The notes under the pieces: model-generated | The model's input: the letters and a program-made list of their open reading frames with translations, nothing else | The model's database searches: none | What the model was told of the DNA's origin: nothing | Assembly (NCBI RefSeq): GCF_020921035.1 | Contig: NC_063157.1 | Span: 24,011,015-24,075,014 of the forward strand | From: Rhodamnia argentea | Lineage: Eukaryota > Streptophyta > Magnoliopsida > Myrtales > Myrtaceae | Length of the DNA: 64,000 bases | Direction: 5' to 3' | Translations under genes and position numbers: made by a program | Shown: piece by piece, positions 22,806 through 34,827 of the stretch | Layout of the letters: the number at the start of each line of letters is the position of its first letter | Position numbering within the stretch: position 1 is the first letter of the stretch

Positions 22806-25620
22806 TTACATAATTGTCGGAACCGGCGGTTCCGAGCTGGTTCCGACCTGTTTAATTTTTAAAAAAAAAGTTCGGGGGTTATGCCCGGTGGGGAAAGAGC
22901 CGTTGGGCTCTTCCCCACCCCAACACCCCCTCCTCCACCCCCGGCGGGCCCCCCTCCCAAAAACAACGGCTCTTTGGGCCGTTGCATGTGCCAAAAAAAA
23001 TTATTATTTTTAGTTAAATAACTCTCGCCATCTCTATAAATACCCATCCTCCCCCTTTCATTTTTATCACAAATCCTCTCAACAATTTTCTCAAATTCTC
23101 TCGGTTCTCCCAAATTCTCTCAATCCGCTCAATTTTCTCAATCCCGCCTCAATTTTCTCAATCGGATTTCCGATCAATTTTCTCAAAAATGGCAAGTGGA
23201 AGCAGAAATCTCGAAAAGGCCAAAATGGCGATGGAAGATTCTGAGTATTCTATTCCTAGATATGATCCTCCCGAGTATGCATATTGGGAAGCCGACGATG
23301 ATAATATCAACGTTGTTCCCATTCCGAACGTCGAGCACGTCCCAACACAAGAAAGTCTTCATCCTCCTACTGGTGTTGAAGAAATGTCGACGGCAAATGA
23401 GCCGGAACGGAAGGGCCGAGAGAGTACATCCGACTTGTGGCTGCACTTCGATAAGGTATATGATGAAAGCGAAGGTAAGTATAATATAAATTGTAAATAT
23501 TGTTCGCAAACATACAAATTTACGAAATGAGACGGCTACGGAACATTCCGTCGGCATCTGAAAAAAAAACATCCAACGCAAGCGGGGATCGACACTAGGC
23601 AATAATAAATTTCCGGGTACGCTAATTCTAATAGTCATCCTTTATTTCGTTACACTGATGCACTTTATAAACAAACATTAGCTAAATATGTTGCCCCCGA
23701 TTATGCTCCGTTTACTACTAGTGAAAATTTTAATTTGAAATATTTGATAAATACTGCGTTGGTTCCGCAAGCACCAACTATTCCAAAATTTACTATTAAA
23801 CGCGAACTTTTACATCTTTATAAAAAACAAAAAAGATCTTTAGCAAATTTTTTGCGAAATTCAATGGACATGTGCATTGAGGTAGCGATATTTGGAATGA
23901 TCCTTGACAAATTCATTCTTATATGGGTGTCATGTGTCCTTGGATAGGTGACGATTGGACCATTCAAAAAAGACTTATTGCATTTCGAGTTTTTGATGAA
24001 AAATATTCGGTTCATAATATTTATAGAATAATTAGGCAAGTTTTAGAATAATATAATTTGATAAATAAAGTATTTTTAATTGGTTTTGATAATGCCGCCG
24101 TAAATACCGCTTCTATTCCCGAATTAGAAAATATTTGCAAACCCTCTTTTGGCGAACAATTTTTTCACATTAGATGTGCTTGCCATGTTTTAAATTTATG
24201 TGTACAAGATAGTTTACGAACTATTGAGACTTATCTCGCCCCAATAAAATGTGCAATTAAATTTTTATAGACTCGTGCCCATTTTATGAAAGCATGAAGA
24301 AAACTTTGTAAACAATATGGGAGAATGGCAAAAAAGTTTCCAAAACATATTCCGACTCGTTGGAATTCTACTTACGAGTTGCTTCGTCAAACTTTTGATT
24401 ACAAAGATTTATTATGTATGTTTATTTTACAAAATATTCCCGAAATTACTTTACTTCCGCAACATTAGGACGTTTACAAAAAAAATTAGATTTTTTGAAA
24501 AATTTTAATGATGCTACTAATACTTTATCTGGTATTTATTATCCTACTATGCATTTATTTTTAATAGAGTGTGTTAATATTGATGGTGTTTTTAGTGAAT
24601 ATGAAAAAGATACTAAATTAGATCGGACTATTTTAGTAATGCGAGAAAAATGGTTACATTATTATTTCAAAATTCCTCTTGTTTATTTAGTTGGTATTTT
24701 TTTTTATCCACGTATTAAATTAGATGGTTTACTAGATTATCTGAATGTGTATTATTATGATTATTTACATTTGAAAGATTCGATAGATATTTCAAATATA
24801 CAAGAAGAAGTTAAATAATTTATAGTAGTATCATATGAAACATTTTATACTATATATGGTTTAAATGATTATGGATCTTTACAATCTCATGCCTCACGAA
24901 GCGAAACCGGTAGTTCACTTAGTAGAGGGTACAATATACTTAAGAGTAGACAAAAAAAAAGGGGGGCAACAGATAGTATTTCTGAATTAGAAAAATATTT
25001 AACCACTCAATTTGAGTTTTGTGATGTCGAACATAGTATAGATTTCCAAATCCTAGAGTGGTGAAAGAGTTACTTAATCGACTACCCAGTTCTCGTCCTC
25101 ATCGCTCGCCATATATTAGCAACCCCTTCATCAACAGATTCTGTTGAACAAACATTTAGCGCTGGAGGATTAGTTTTGGACTCTCGCCATTCAAGATTAA
25201 ATCCGAAGTTTGTAGAAGCTCAAGCTTGTGCCGACGATTGGATGAAGGTTATATTTCGACACCAATAACTCTATCGAAAACACGAATTTTTTAGTGAGGA
25301 TTGTGAAAATACCACCACCATGGGTACCACAACCGGTAACAATGATTGACAATGATGTAAGTTGGGGTTATCAAAGGTAAAAGAACTACATGAGTTTTGA
25401 TTCTTCTATCCCCAAGAAGATATGTACGCACTTAATGATAATTCATTAAGTTCGAGCTCATTCCTCCTCTCTCTCTTTTTTTCCCAAATTTTATTACAAT
25501 GTACAATTTGATTATAATTTATAATTTATAATTTATTATGCTTTTTTATTATTTATTATTTTAAAAATTAAATTTAAAAAATGGAACCGGAACCGGCCAC
25601 GTCTATGTACCCGCTCCTAT
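22806..25620 (+). mobile_element. Dead hAT transposon inside the CML48-like pseudogene
   Basis: The element carries one degraded hAT transposase on plus. Its probable ends are mirrored: the left has tcggaaccggcggttccg (about 22817) and the right has ggaaccggaaccggcc (about 25582-25598), consistent with imperfect terminal inverted repeats of a hAT element. I could not identify an 8-bp target duplication with confidence. The CML48-like exon 2 stops right beside the left end and exon 1 lies beyond the right end. Confidence 0.75.
23189..25268 (+). pseudogene. hAT transposase (RICESLEEPER-like), degraded
   Basis: The start at 23189 gives an acidic head and then a BED zinc finger, CKYCSQTYKFTK, a stop, and DGYGTFRRHLKKKHP (C-x2-C and H-x4-H). 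Downstream pieces in several frames read NFLRNSMDMCIEVAIFG, GDDWTIQKRLIAFRVFDEKY, FFHIRCACHVLNLCVQDSL and IPTRWNSTYELL. These are the standard blocks of plant hAT transposases. The C-terminal dimerisation region is recognisable only in fragments around 25070-25265. At least eight stops or shifts make it non-functional. Confidence 0.88.
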
Positions 25621-25689
25621 CCCTATCGCCCATCTCAAAGCTCCGAATCGCAGAATCGAGTCCTCTAACATTGCCGGGGGTGACGTGAT

Positions 25690-25850
25690 CGATTCGGGCC
25701 GTCCAAATAAAAAATGGAAGGCCCGGATTGATCCACATCACTTTTTTAAAATTTTAAAATTTTTTGCCAAAAAATTTTCCCTCATTTCAAAATTTAATGT
25801 GGATGAATCCGGACCGTCCATTTTGAAATGGACAGCCCGGATCCTTCAAT
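25690..25850. repeat. Foldback MITE next to CML48-like exon 1
   Basis: The left arm gggccgtccaaataaaaaat and the right arm (attttgaaatggacagcccg) are inverted copies, with matching inner pairs around atccacat and atgtggat. It would form a long hairpin with an AT-rich loop. No coding capacity. It separates the hAT element from the CML48-like exon 1. Confidence 0.7.
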
Positions 25851-26320
25851 ATCACCCCTCCCTTTATGGTAGGGGATCCGGTTCCTCGGGTCGGTCCCCG
25901 GCGGGAACCATGAACAATACTTGGACCCGAATGACGATGACGCCGACGACCCCGTACGGAGGCCGAGGTGGATACTATTGATGCTATCGTTGGTCGTAGC
26001 CGTAGCCGTAGTCGTAGGGGTCGTGCAAAGCCAGAGCGAAGGGTGTGCAAGATTGATGAGGAGGAGGAGGCCGGTCGTAGCGATCGCCGTAGGAGGACGC
26101 CATGAACGGCGCGAGGATGGCATTCCGGTTGAAACTCGAAGAAGGTTCGACCGGGATTGCGGGAAAGAAAAGGTTGGAGAGTGATTGAGAAATGGAGGAA
26201 GGTGACGACAAAGTCACGACTAAGACAGTTCGACACGTTTATTTGCGGGCAAATACGTGTCAGAGATGGCGGCGATTAACGTCGGCTATTCTCGCCATAT
26301 TTTCGAGTTTACCTTTATAT

Positions 26321-26781
26321 AGAGAAAATTTCAAATAATAATCCAAAATCCTCTCTTTTTTTCAAATAAGGACCTCAAGTAAACTTTCTCGCCAAGGCGC
26401 TGGCAACCCCGCTTGCCTTCGCCGTCCACCCCCCTTTCCCCTAGAGGTGGGGCGGCGACCACAAGCAAGAGGGCTACACTCCCGCCTATGTATGTTGTCT
26501 TTTTGTTTTTTAAATTTTTTTGTTAATTTTTGAGAAAAAAAATAAAAGAAAAGTTTAATAAAAAATAAAAAGATCAAATAAGTAAAAAGATGAAAATGCC
26601 CTTGAAATCGGGCCCTTTATTGACATTTTATGGCCACTTCGGGTCATTATTTGAAATAATATTCACTTCGGACCCTTGTTTGAGAAAATGAGAGTACTTT
26701 AGGCTCTTATTTAAACATGGTTCACTTAGAGCCCTTATTTAAGAAAATGAGAGGATTTCGGGTCTTTTTTTGAAATTTTCC
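26321..26781. repeat. Mutator-type MITE, family C, copy 1
   Basis: Inverted ends read agagaaaatttcaaa on the left and gggaaaatttcaaa as the complement of the right. Flanks cctttatat and cttttatat form a 9-bp target duplication with one mismatch. Inside are repeated phrases like cttatttgaaa and a GC-rich centre near 26395-26480. Related copies lie at 40471-40695 and, truncated, at 42165-42295. Confidence 0.75.
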
Positions 26782-26790
26782 CTTTTATAT

Positions 26791-27478
26791 ATTAAGTTGA
26801 GAAATTAAAATTAGAAAAAAAAAACGCATAAAAAGTGCAAGTTACCATGGATAACGATACGGGAAATTCGAAAAATCATTAAATTTTCTTATGGAACGGT
26901 GATGGTCACCAATTGATTGACGTTGGCGGGAGCTGCGACTCTTGCCCAAAGTTGATTGAGGGGATCTAAAAAAGGGTTGCGGCCTTCTCTAGATTTTGGC
27001 GAGGGCCAGCAGGCCATTGGCCTTCGCTTATGGTCCCCCTCGTCCATGCCAATGTCCCACTGGTGATTGGGCTGTGGCTGGGCTCTCTTGCCCATATATT
27101 TTGTTTTAAAATAATTCTAACTTTTTATTTTTTAATCTAATTTAACTAAAATATATGTGAAAATTTGAGATATTAATTAAAGCGACGTTCGTTTAATGCT
27201 TTAGTTAACCTTAATGACATGTAGAACTCTAAGAAAGAGAAAATAATTAAAAAAATCACATCACTGTTTTTCATTAGTTAAATTAGATGGGGTTAATGGA
27301 AGGATTTAATTGAATCAATTTGATAAATTTGAGGACTTGGATTGTACTTTTTAAAAATTTTAAATATCAGCTGCAGGACTTATTTCTAAATTTTTCTTAG
27401 GGAACGACGGGCCGGGCTTTGTCGTTAGAAAGCCCGCAAGAAAGCCCGAAATTCAGAGTGAACGCCCACAAATGGGAA

Positions 27479-27509
<31 letters not shown>

Positions 27510-27619
27510 ATTGTTGGCGGGAAAATTAAGCCCTAACCGAGTTCGCGAGCCACATACCCCTGCCCCCCTCCTCGAATTCGCCGAGATCTGCGCCAATCGT
27601 ACCGGGCACGGGAATCTCA
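26791..27619. other. Upstream region of the POLE3/NF-YB11-like gene
   Basis: AT-rich DNA with a GC-rich island at 26930-27090 and another degenerate repeat copy at 27310-27370. A (CT)n run at 27483-27509 precedes the coding start by about 110 bases and probably lies in the 5' UTR. No TATA box is obvious. Confidence 0.45.
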
Positions 27620-30128
27620 ATGGAGACGGCGGCGAAGGTGGTGAGCGAGGCGGAGGAGCTCCCCAAGACCATCGTCCGGCGCGTCGTGAAGGAGAAGCTC
27701 TCCAGGTGCTCCGACGACGGCGACGTCGCCCTCCACAAGGAAGCCCTCCTCGCCTTCTCCGAGAGCGCTCGCATCTTCATCCACTACCTCTCCGCCACGT
27801 AAGCATCTCTCCCCCAACCACCAACCCCCCCCCGCGGCGCCTCTCCCTCTCTGGTTTTGTTCTCTAGGGTTCTTACTATGTTGACTTTAATAATAGGACG
27901 CAGGGTTCGTCGAGGTTTCCTTTCGTTTTTTCTTGGTTTCGATTTGCAGTGAGATGCCGTAGTTCTCTTCTGGAACTTGCGAAAGTTCTGCTTAGTGAAG
28001 CTCCTCCTTTATCATTTTCAGTTTCTGCGATATTCGACTGTTCAAAATTTTTTTTTTTTTATCTTAATTCTTGACGTAGCTTGACACCATGAGCAGCCCT
28101 TGATGAGCTACTACCTTTGAAATTAGGGATATTTGGAATGCTAAAATTGAAGAGCTCGTGTCTCTTTGCTGGTTCTGGAATTAGACACAATTTAGTATTG
28201 ACACAGTTCGTTTTTTCACTTTATGGCAGAGCGAATGACATATGCAAAGAATCGAAAAGGCAGACTATTAATGCTGATGACGTATTAAAGGCGCTGGAGG
28301 AGATGGAATTTCCCGAGTTCATAGGCCCTCTTAGAGCGTCCCTTGATGGTTAGTAAGATTTGTAGTCCTGAGTTCATTACTTGCTTCTAATGGAAGCTAC
28401 TTGAGTACGATTGCTGAAAATATGGCATATTTGCATTTTATAATCTGAGCAATATGAGGCATGATGAGAACCTTCTGTCTTTCTGGGAAATTTTGTTAGC
28501 ACCGCGGGCTGTGTTTGTACACGTTACTTATGCTTTGGCATCCTATACCTGCAGAAGGAATTGGTGTTATTGGAAGGAAATTATGTCTGAAGAATGGATA
28601 ATATTTGGTCGACTTATCAGATGGTGGAATTTTTTTTTTTAATTGTTTGTTAGCCCATCTTCCTAGAAACGTGACAAATTTGACGTGATTTCCTTGTGTT
28701 TTGATGACTTCTACACTTGCAACTGCATAGGGCATCATTTTTATCCTGTCAGTGGTTTATCCAGTTGACAAACTGAACTACGTTTTTTGCTACAGCCATG
28801 AACGTATAAGATTTTCCCAAAAGTTAAGATTGTTAATGCCGTGTATTGTTGGTCAAAGCTTTAGTGTGCAAGAACTCTGCAATTGTATCCCCTATGCTAG
28901 AGCAACAAAGATTTCGATATTGCATGCCATAAATATGGTTCTTATGCAAGTTTCCAGTGTCTTCTTGGTTTGCTATTGACATCACTAATATGTTTCTTAT
29001 GCAAGTTTCCAGTGTCTTCTTGGCTTGCTATTGACATCACTTTGTTTTCATATTGTGCTATGATTTCCGTGCAATGCTGGGTCCTCTGCTAAAATATCTT
29101 TTTTAATGTAATATTAGGCAAATCAATTAATTTAGCACACAATTTCTTAGTTTTTCCTACTCTTGTCGGTCTCCAGTGTTCAAGGTTTGTGCTTAAATTT
29201 CCGTCATTTGTCTTGCAATTGGCGGATGAAGCGGTGACCGCAAGGTTATGGTCTTCATTGGTTTTGTTTTTCAAATAATTACATGTGGTGGTTCTTAACT
29301 GCATTGCTGCTGAATTCTATGCATATCTTTGAAGTGTCTTGGGATGCTTAGCTACAGGATTTTGCTGATTTTTGGCTTGTCATGTCAAATTTTTCTGCTT
29401 TCGGATGATAAGAAAAGCGGCACAACTTCTTTTTTCTTGATTTCCTAGAGTTCAGGAAGCAAAATGCTGGAAAAAAGGAAAGGGCTAAGGCAAAAGAATC
29501 GATGAAGAAGAAGATGGAGGGAGAACCTTCACAAGCAAAAGGAGATGGTGAGAGAGAGAAAAATGGAGGCACTAGCAATGGCGCTGAAGAAGAAAGTGGA
29601 ACTGTGGTTAAAGAGAAGGCTAAGGCCAAAGAATCAGCCAAGAGAAAGATGGAGGGAGATCCTTCCCAAGCAAAAGGAGATGGCGAGAGAAAGAAAAATG
29701 GAGGCACAAGTAATGGAACTGAAGAAGAAAGTGGAACTGTGGTTAAAGACAAGTCTAAGGCTAAAGAATCGACCAAGAGAAAGGCAGAGGAAGAACCTTC
29801 TCAAGCAAAACGAGATGACGAGAGAAAGGAAAATGAAGGCACTAGTAATGGAACTGAAGAAAGTGGAACTGTGGTTAAAGACAAGGCTAAGGCTAAATCG
29901 ACCAAGAGAAAGACGGAGGGAGAACCTTCCCAAGCAAAAGTAGACGACGAGAGAAAGAAAAATGGTCTCACTAGTAATGGAACTGAAGAAGAAAGTGGAA
30001 CTGTGGTTAAAGACAAAGCTAAGGCCAAAGAATCAACCAAGAGAAAGATGGAGGGAGAACCTTCCCAAACCAAAGAAGGTGGCAAGAGAAAGAAAAATGT
30101 AGGCATTAATAAGGGCTCTGAAGAATAA
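27620..30128 (+). CDS. NF-YB11: Histone-fold POLE3/DPB4-like protein (NF-YB11 type) with repetitive C-terminus
   Basis: Exons: 27620-27798, 28230-28348 and 29449-30128, with GT-AG borders and consistent phases; 325 residues. Residues 1-100 are the H2B-like histone fold: ELPKTIVRRVVKEKLSRC, then HKEALLAFSESARIFIHYLS across intron 1, ANDICKESKRQTINADDVLK and MEFPEFIGPLRASLDEFRK. This is the plant POLE3/NF-YB11 signature, not that of canonical NF-YB subunits. Family members pair with an NF-YC-like histone fold in DNA polymerase epsilon, and some also work in transcription. Arabidopsis NF-YB11 (At2g27470, from memory) is about half as long; here residues 122-325 are a Lys/Glu-rich repeat tail with several KRK clusters that could serve for nuclear import or DNA contact. 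Low-complexity genomic expansion is the likely origin. DNA replication or chromatin roles are inferred from the family. Confidence 0.92.
29514..30125 (+). repeat. Coding minisatellite, 135-bp unit, ~4.6 copies
   Basis: Each unit encodes 45 residues from MEGEPSQAK through SNGTEEESGTVVK to KAKESTKRK. Units cover residues 122-166, 167-211, 212-254 (two residues shorter), 255-299 and a partial 300-325. All length changes are multiples of three, so the frame is kept. The DNA copies are close to each other, which suggests recent expansion. Confidence 0.92.
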
Positions 30129-32026
30129 AGTTTAATTGAGGTCGACGTCTGAGTGGGCGAAAAGTTATTTGACTGGACGAATTACAGGTTCCTATCAGCA
30201 AGCAGCAGCATGCAAAGTGAGGCATCCAATGGAAGAAACACATCCCATATATCATCTACTCAGGTTCATAAAAGTCAAGCTTCATGATTTAGGGCATGCT
30301 TAGAATGAGCTCACTCCATCCAAGAACGGTTCAGCATATAAGAGCATCTTCTATCAGTAACTGATGCTAGTGGATACTTTAGAACAGCTTATATGTCCAG
30401 TTCGTAATGATCAGTGGAGTGGTGCCGAGTGGTGTTTGGTAAATTGTATTGTTCTGGCTTCATATGTTTTCATTAATATTATCTGGTTCTCGAACAAGTA
30501 ACTTTTATAGCTCATGGATACTGTGATCTTGCCCACTTTCTGTTGCCTGTGTTGACCATTATTTTTGCAACGTTGATCGTGTATCTCGTGGCTTCACCCT
30601 GCTGTACTCACTGGTTGGTAAGAAGGTTGGTTCTTTTCGTTGTTCTTGACTTAAAAGGGTTTCTTTGCCAGAACTTGTCAGTAGTTTTTGTTGAGATAGG
30701 CACGGCCACAGAGGCATGTTGTTCAAATGGAGAACTCCTCAATGCTGGAAAGTATTCCTAGATGGTTTTATAGTCTCCTGGTGAATTCCATGCCTTGTAG
30801 GTCAAGGAAGGCAGATGCTAGCGGAGCTTTTGCATGTATCGTTGAGACCCGTCTCCAGGAAAGCCGATGCTTATTTGCGAACACCTCATCATTCTCATCC
30901 TTGCACGATTGGGCAAAGATCAGACATGAGCAGCAACCTCTGCTAGTCAGTCTCCGAGGCTTGCAAAGTTCTTGAAACATGGAAAAGATACCAACCGGCA
31001 TTCTAGTTAGGCATTGTCTGCCTTCCAACCAGTATTTCTTGGCAGGTTGAAGAAAGAGGAAGAATGTACCATTGTGGGATTCCTGGTCTTGTTACTCTGT
31101 TTTTGTTCATGGTGACCTTACGCCAAAGCAGGAAGACAGCAAAACGTCATGGTTGGTTCGCCAAATGATATAATTTTCTTTAGAAAGCTCGAAGAACATA
31201 TAATTTCCCCATACACTGCTGCACCCACAGAAATCCTTTTGAGAGAACTGAAACCCGAATTGGTAATCCTCTTAAGTTCCAACTAGCATGGAAGCTTATG
31301 CGCAAGTAAGGAAGAGAGAGCCCACTTCCGAATGCCATTGTCGCCTCCGGCTTTTTTTTTTGTCAAAACCTCCGGCCTTTCTTTGCCGTGTAAATAAGAT
31401 TTTAGTATGCATGGGTATTACATGTTCTCATAAATAATCAAAGCTCAAAGCATCACGGCTATAGCTAATAGCTGTGCTACCAAATCGTCGGTCCAAAACT
31501 TAAAATGAGTGATGTCAGATGATGAGTAAAAAATAATTAAGTTGATTAATCAATTGAAGAAACGTATATATTATAAACTATATAAATAAGAATATCGGTC
31601 TTTATATTTTTTTAAGGAGGGATTCGAAACATTGGTCATTGGTCAAGTCGAAGTTTATAAATCTAAAAAACCAATCCTATGTAAAATCAATATATCGAAT
31701 GCTGGAATGTTTTGCTTTGAGGATGCTTAGTCAGCCATATATATTATACGATCGACAGGAACCTCGTATAACATCCTCAGAAACAATAAAACCTGATCCC
31801 CCATCATTTTCTGTCTCTGTCAGTTGTCAAACTGAAACGTTCTTCTTCTTCTTCCTTTCTCTCTCTAGAATCCAGCAGAGCGGCACAGTGAAGTCATCCT
31901 ACGACTGGTGAAGACTGAGGAATCAAAGTAGGCGTTCGTCTCTCTGCTCTGGCGTGCATCAACCCTAAAAAAACGATTGATTTTTGGGGGGGTGACGGAA
32001 AGGAGTCGAATTTGAAGCTCACTCCA
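30129..32026. other. Intergenic between the POLE3-like and amidase genes
   Basis: The first part is probably 3' UTR. No open frame with a domain is present. A TATA-like string (ctatataaataag) at 31577-31589 and a CT-rich stretch at 31840-31870 lie upstream of the amidase start and could be its promoter and leader. In Arabidopsis one extra gene sits between the corresponding neighbours (from memory); I see no trace of it here. Confidence 0.4.
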
Positions 32027-34827
32027 ATGGAAGGAGGACGAAAAGTGGTGGTCTCAACCCTGCAATTCTCTTGCACCGACGACGTCTCCACCAACGTCTC
32101 CACTGGTGAGAGGTCCTCCTCCTCCTCCTTCTTCTTCATTATGCCAAAAAAAGGCTTTTTTATGTCCGGTTTCTGAGTGTTGCTTTCTTCTTTGTTATCT
32201 CCCCGATTTTGTTCTTCCATCTTGTAATTATGATTCATTAATTTCGTCAAACTTCTGAAGGGTTTTAGCTCCTCTTTTCGCGTTAGAACGGAGCATTGAG
32301 CTGGCGAAGCTTCTTTGCTTTAGCCCTCACCAGCCCAAAAACTGGCTGCTTCTTGGTGCTAAACTCAAGTTGTTACAGGCCTCTGAAGAAAAAAACAAAG
32401 GAAGTAGAGTAGGATTTCTTTATAGGTGGGATATGATTGTTGTCAATTTGCGAAAGAGCTATCTCAAGGAAATTGGAATTACCAAAAAAAGGAAAAAAAG
32501 GGGGGGAACGTGATGCAATCGCCACACCTCTTTGTTAATGTCAATGGCCCTACAATAGATTCAACTTGCGGTACTCTTTATGGAGTCGTGGATGCTCGAA
32601 ATTAATTGTCTTTGCGTTACTCGTGATCTGTTAACAATGCCACTACCGCTTGTTTCCTCGTTCTGGGCATTCCACCACAGGTCGCCTTTTCGCAAGTCTG
32701 GGGCAAACGCTTGTGACTGAATACTATTCGAATTTGGTTCATGGAGTGCATTGATGCATTACACCAAGATTGCTGAATGATCTTCTCTAATGTAGGTTGG
32801 TTAGAGCTGCTCATGGGAAGGGTGCAAACATCATTCTCATTCAGGTATGAGCTCTTGAACTCGGAACATTTTATCCTTGTAAACCTTAGTATACTTGGTA
32901 GTCATTTCGTAGAATATTTTCCTCAAGGATGTCCTTGACTTTATTCTAGTTACTGCCAATCTTCCATATTATGAGTGGAGGAATATTTATGGCCTTAAGG
33001 CTCAAAATGTCAGTTTGATGTCCTAGCTTTTGCTTTTAGGAACTTTTCGAAGGATACTACTTTTGTCAAGCACAGAGGGAAGATTTCTTTCAGCGCGCAA
33101 AGCCTTACAAGGGTCACCCAACTATTATGAGGTAAATTGTGCATGTCATTTTGGATTACCAGAAGAGATTGTTGGACATAGTGCTCTGTTTGACATGCAG
33201 ATTGTTCCTGCTTCTGCTGACATGTTTGAGGCCTTATTATTCTTTTGATATGAAAATTTCCAGCAAGATGACACAGTTGCAGTAAACATTTTGCTTAATT
33301 CCGTGTTACATAGGATGCAGAAACTTGCGAAAGAGCTGGGTGTAGTGATACCTGTCAGCTTCTTTGAAGAGGCAAATAATGCCCATTACAACTCTATAGC
33401 TATGATTGATGCTGATGGAAGTGATCTTGGATTGTATAGAAAGTCGCACATCCCCGATGGACCAGGTCCATAACTTACTATCTTTTTATGCCCTGAATCT
33501 TTATTTGCTTCATAGATGATGAGTTCACTGGGAAGTGCATCTTCAGGTTACCAAGAGAAGTTCTACTTCAATCCAGGGGACACTGGCTTTAAGGTGTGTA
33601 TGAGCAATTGTATTAGTCAATTTTCGATCTTCTTTCTCCTTAGCTATGGACTGTGACAGTGAGATTAATCAAAGATATTCTATAAGATTGACTTTGATTT
33701 TCTGGCTAACAGGTTTTCGAGACAAAATTTGCCAAGATTGGAGTTGGTAAGGAGCTCTATATGTTATACCTGCAGCTTTTTTTTCTCTCTACATAACCCG
33801 CCTGTTGCTACACTATTTTCAAAATCCATGAGAAACCACCCGGAGCAAATAGCAATCGCCTTCTTGCGACATCCTCTTTTTTGAGTTTGAACTCGCAATC
33901 TTGGTTCGCAAGTATTTCATGCAACTTGTAACATTTCAGGCTGATTCTATAAGTCAAGGCTGAAGGGTAAGATCTGACAGGTTGATCAACTTTATTATTT
34001 TTGCCAGCAATTTGTTGGGACCAGTGGTTTCCTGAGGCAGCTCGAGCAATGGTTTTGCAAGGGGCAGAAATATTGTTATACCCAACTGCAATTGGTTCTG
34101 AACCACAGGATGAAGGACTTGATTCTAGAGAACACTGGAAGAGAGTTATGCAAGGGCATGCTGGGGCTAATCTGGTACAATCTCTGCTAGATCAAATCGT
34201 GTACTAATTAGTAATGTTGGGACATTAATCTGCCCGATTAGTGTTTGACACGCAAACTTGTGAAAGTAAATGGGTTTCATCTTTTTCATGAAAATGCTTA
34301 TCTGATCTTTCTTCTTTTAGCCAATGAGTAGTAATAAGTACTTAACCTAGAGCAATTTCTTGTTGCATTATGCATTTGCTCTCCCTAGTCTTCCTCCTTT
34401 GAGGTCATGTAGTTAATTATTGCTTTACAGTATACTTGTGAAGGAATCTCATTGGACTTCGACAAATATAGGTACCTCTGGTGGCTTCAAATCGAATAGG
34501 AAAAGAAGTAATACAGACAGAGCATGGAAAGAGTGAGATCACATTCTATGGCAACTCTTTCATAGCAGGTATTAGGTCGACAATTGCAAGTTATTCTAGA
34601 ATAGAGATATTCTGCTTGTGATATTTTGAAGTAGGATTACGTATTGCACAGGACCAACGGGAGAAATTGTGGCAAGCGCTAATGACAAGGAGGAAGCTGT
34701 TCTTGTGGCGGAATTTGATCTGGCTACTATAAAACGCAAGAGACACAGCTGGGGAATATTTCGAGATCGACGCCCAGACCTATACAAGGTGCTTCTCACC
34801 TTGGATGGAAGCAATCCTCAAATGTGA
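32027..34827 (+). CDS. CPA: N-carbamoylputrescine amidase (nitrilase-like)
   Basis: Nine exons: 32027-32112, 32796-32844, 33040-33131, 33314-33465, 33547-33593, 33713-33746, 34008-34174, 34472-34568 and 34652-34827; 299 residues, the family length. It hydrolyses N-carbamoylputrescine to putrescine, CO2 and ammonia, the last step of the arginine decarboxylase route of polyamine synthesis. The nitrilase triad is visible: E46 (QELFEGYYF), K119 (YRKSHIPDG) and C156 (AICWDQWFPE). Other family blocks are SFFEEANNAHYNS, GYQEKFYFNPGDTGF and MQGHAGANLVPLVASN. It ends with DRRPDLYKVLLTLDGS. The first donor is chosen as AG|GTCCTC because it keeps the frame (STGERLVRAAHGKGAN); a better-looking GTGAGA seven bases upstream would break it. 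Probably cytosolic, since no targeting peptide is seen. The Arabidopsis counterpart is At2g27450 (NLP1), from memory. Confidence 0.95.

Larger units (their letters stand above)
21660..26103 (-). pseudogene. CML48: CML48/49/50-type EF-hand calcium-binding protein, broken by transposons
   Basis: Four exon remnants lie in order on the minus strand. Exon 1 (26103 to about 25880) reads MASSYGDRYDRPPPPHQ with a Tyr/Gly/Pro-rich head, has two TAG stops near residues 39 and 42, and only after a frameshift reads FPPGTDP. Exon 2 (about 22800-22615) has GYIDEKELQQALRF, then RTVRLLMFLFKNLNDPLRL, the first EF-hand end and following helix. Exon 3 (about 22180-21960) has AIFKRFDRDRSGKID, then ALYSLGYAIPPSVLRV. 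A small deletion then shifts the frame before SNGRGYEFNFDAFVE. Exon 4 (about 21750-21660) has GLMERFKEKD, a TGA stop, then RYTGSATLGYDDFM. A dead hAT element and a MITE fill the first intron region. In family members the penta-EF-hand-like C-terminus binds calcium. Its position between GH17 and NF-YB11-like genes matches Arabidopsis CML48 (At2g27480, from memory). Confidence 0.85.

Noticed and set aside
29348-30106. Serine/leucine-rich minus-strand open frames
   Set aside because: Antisense reading of the coding minisatellite in the POLE3-like gene.
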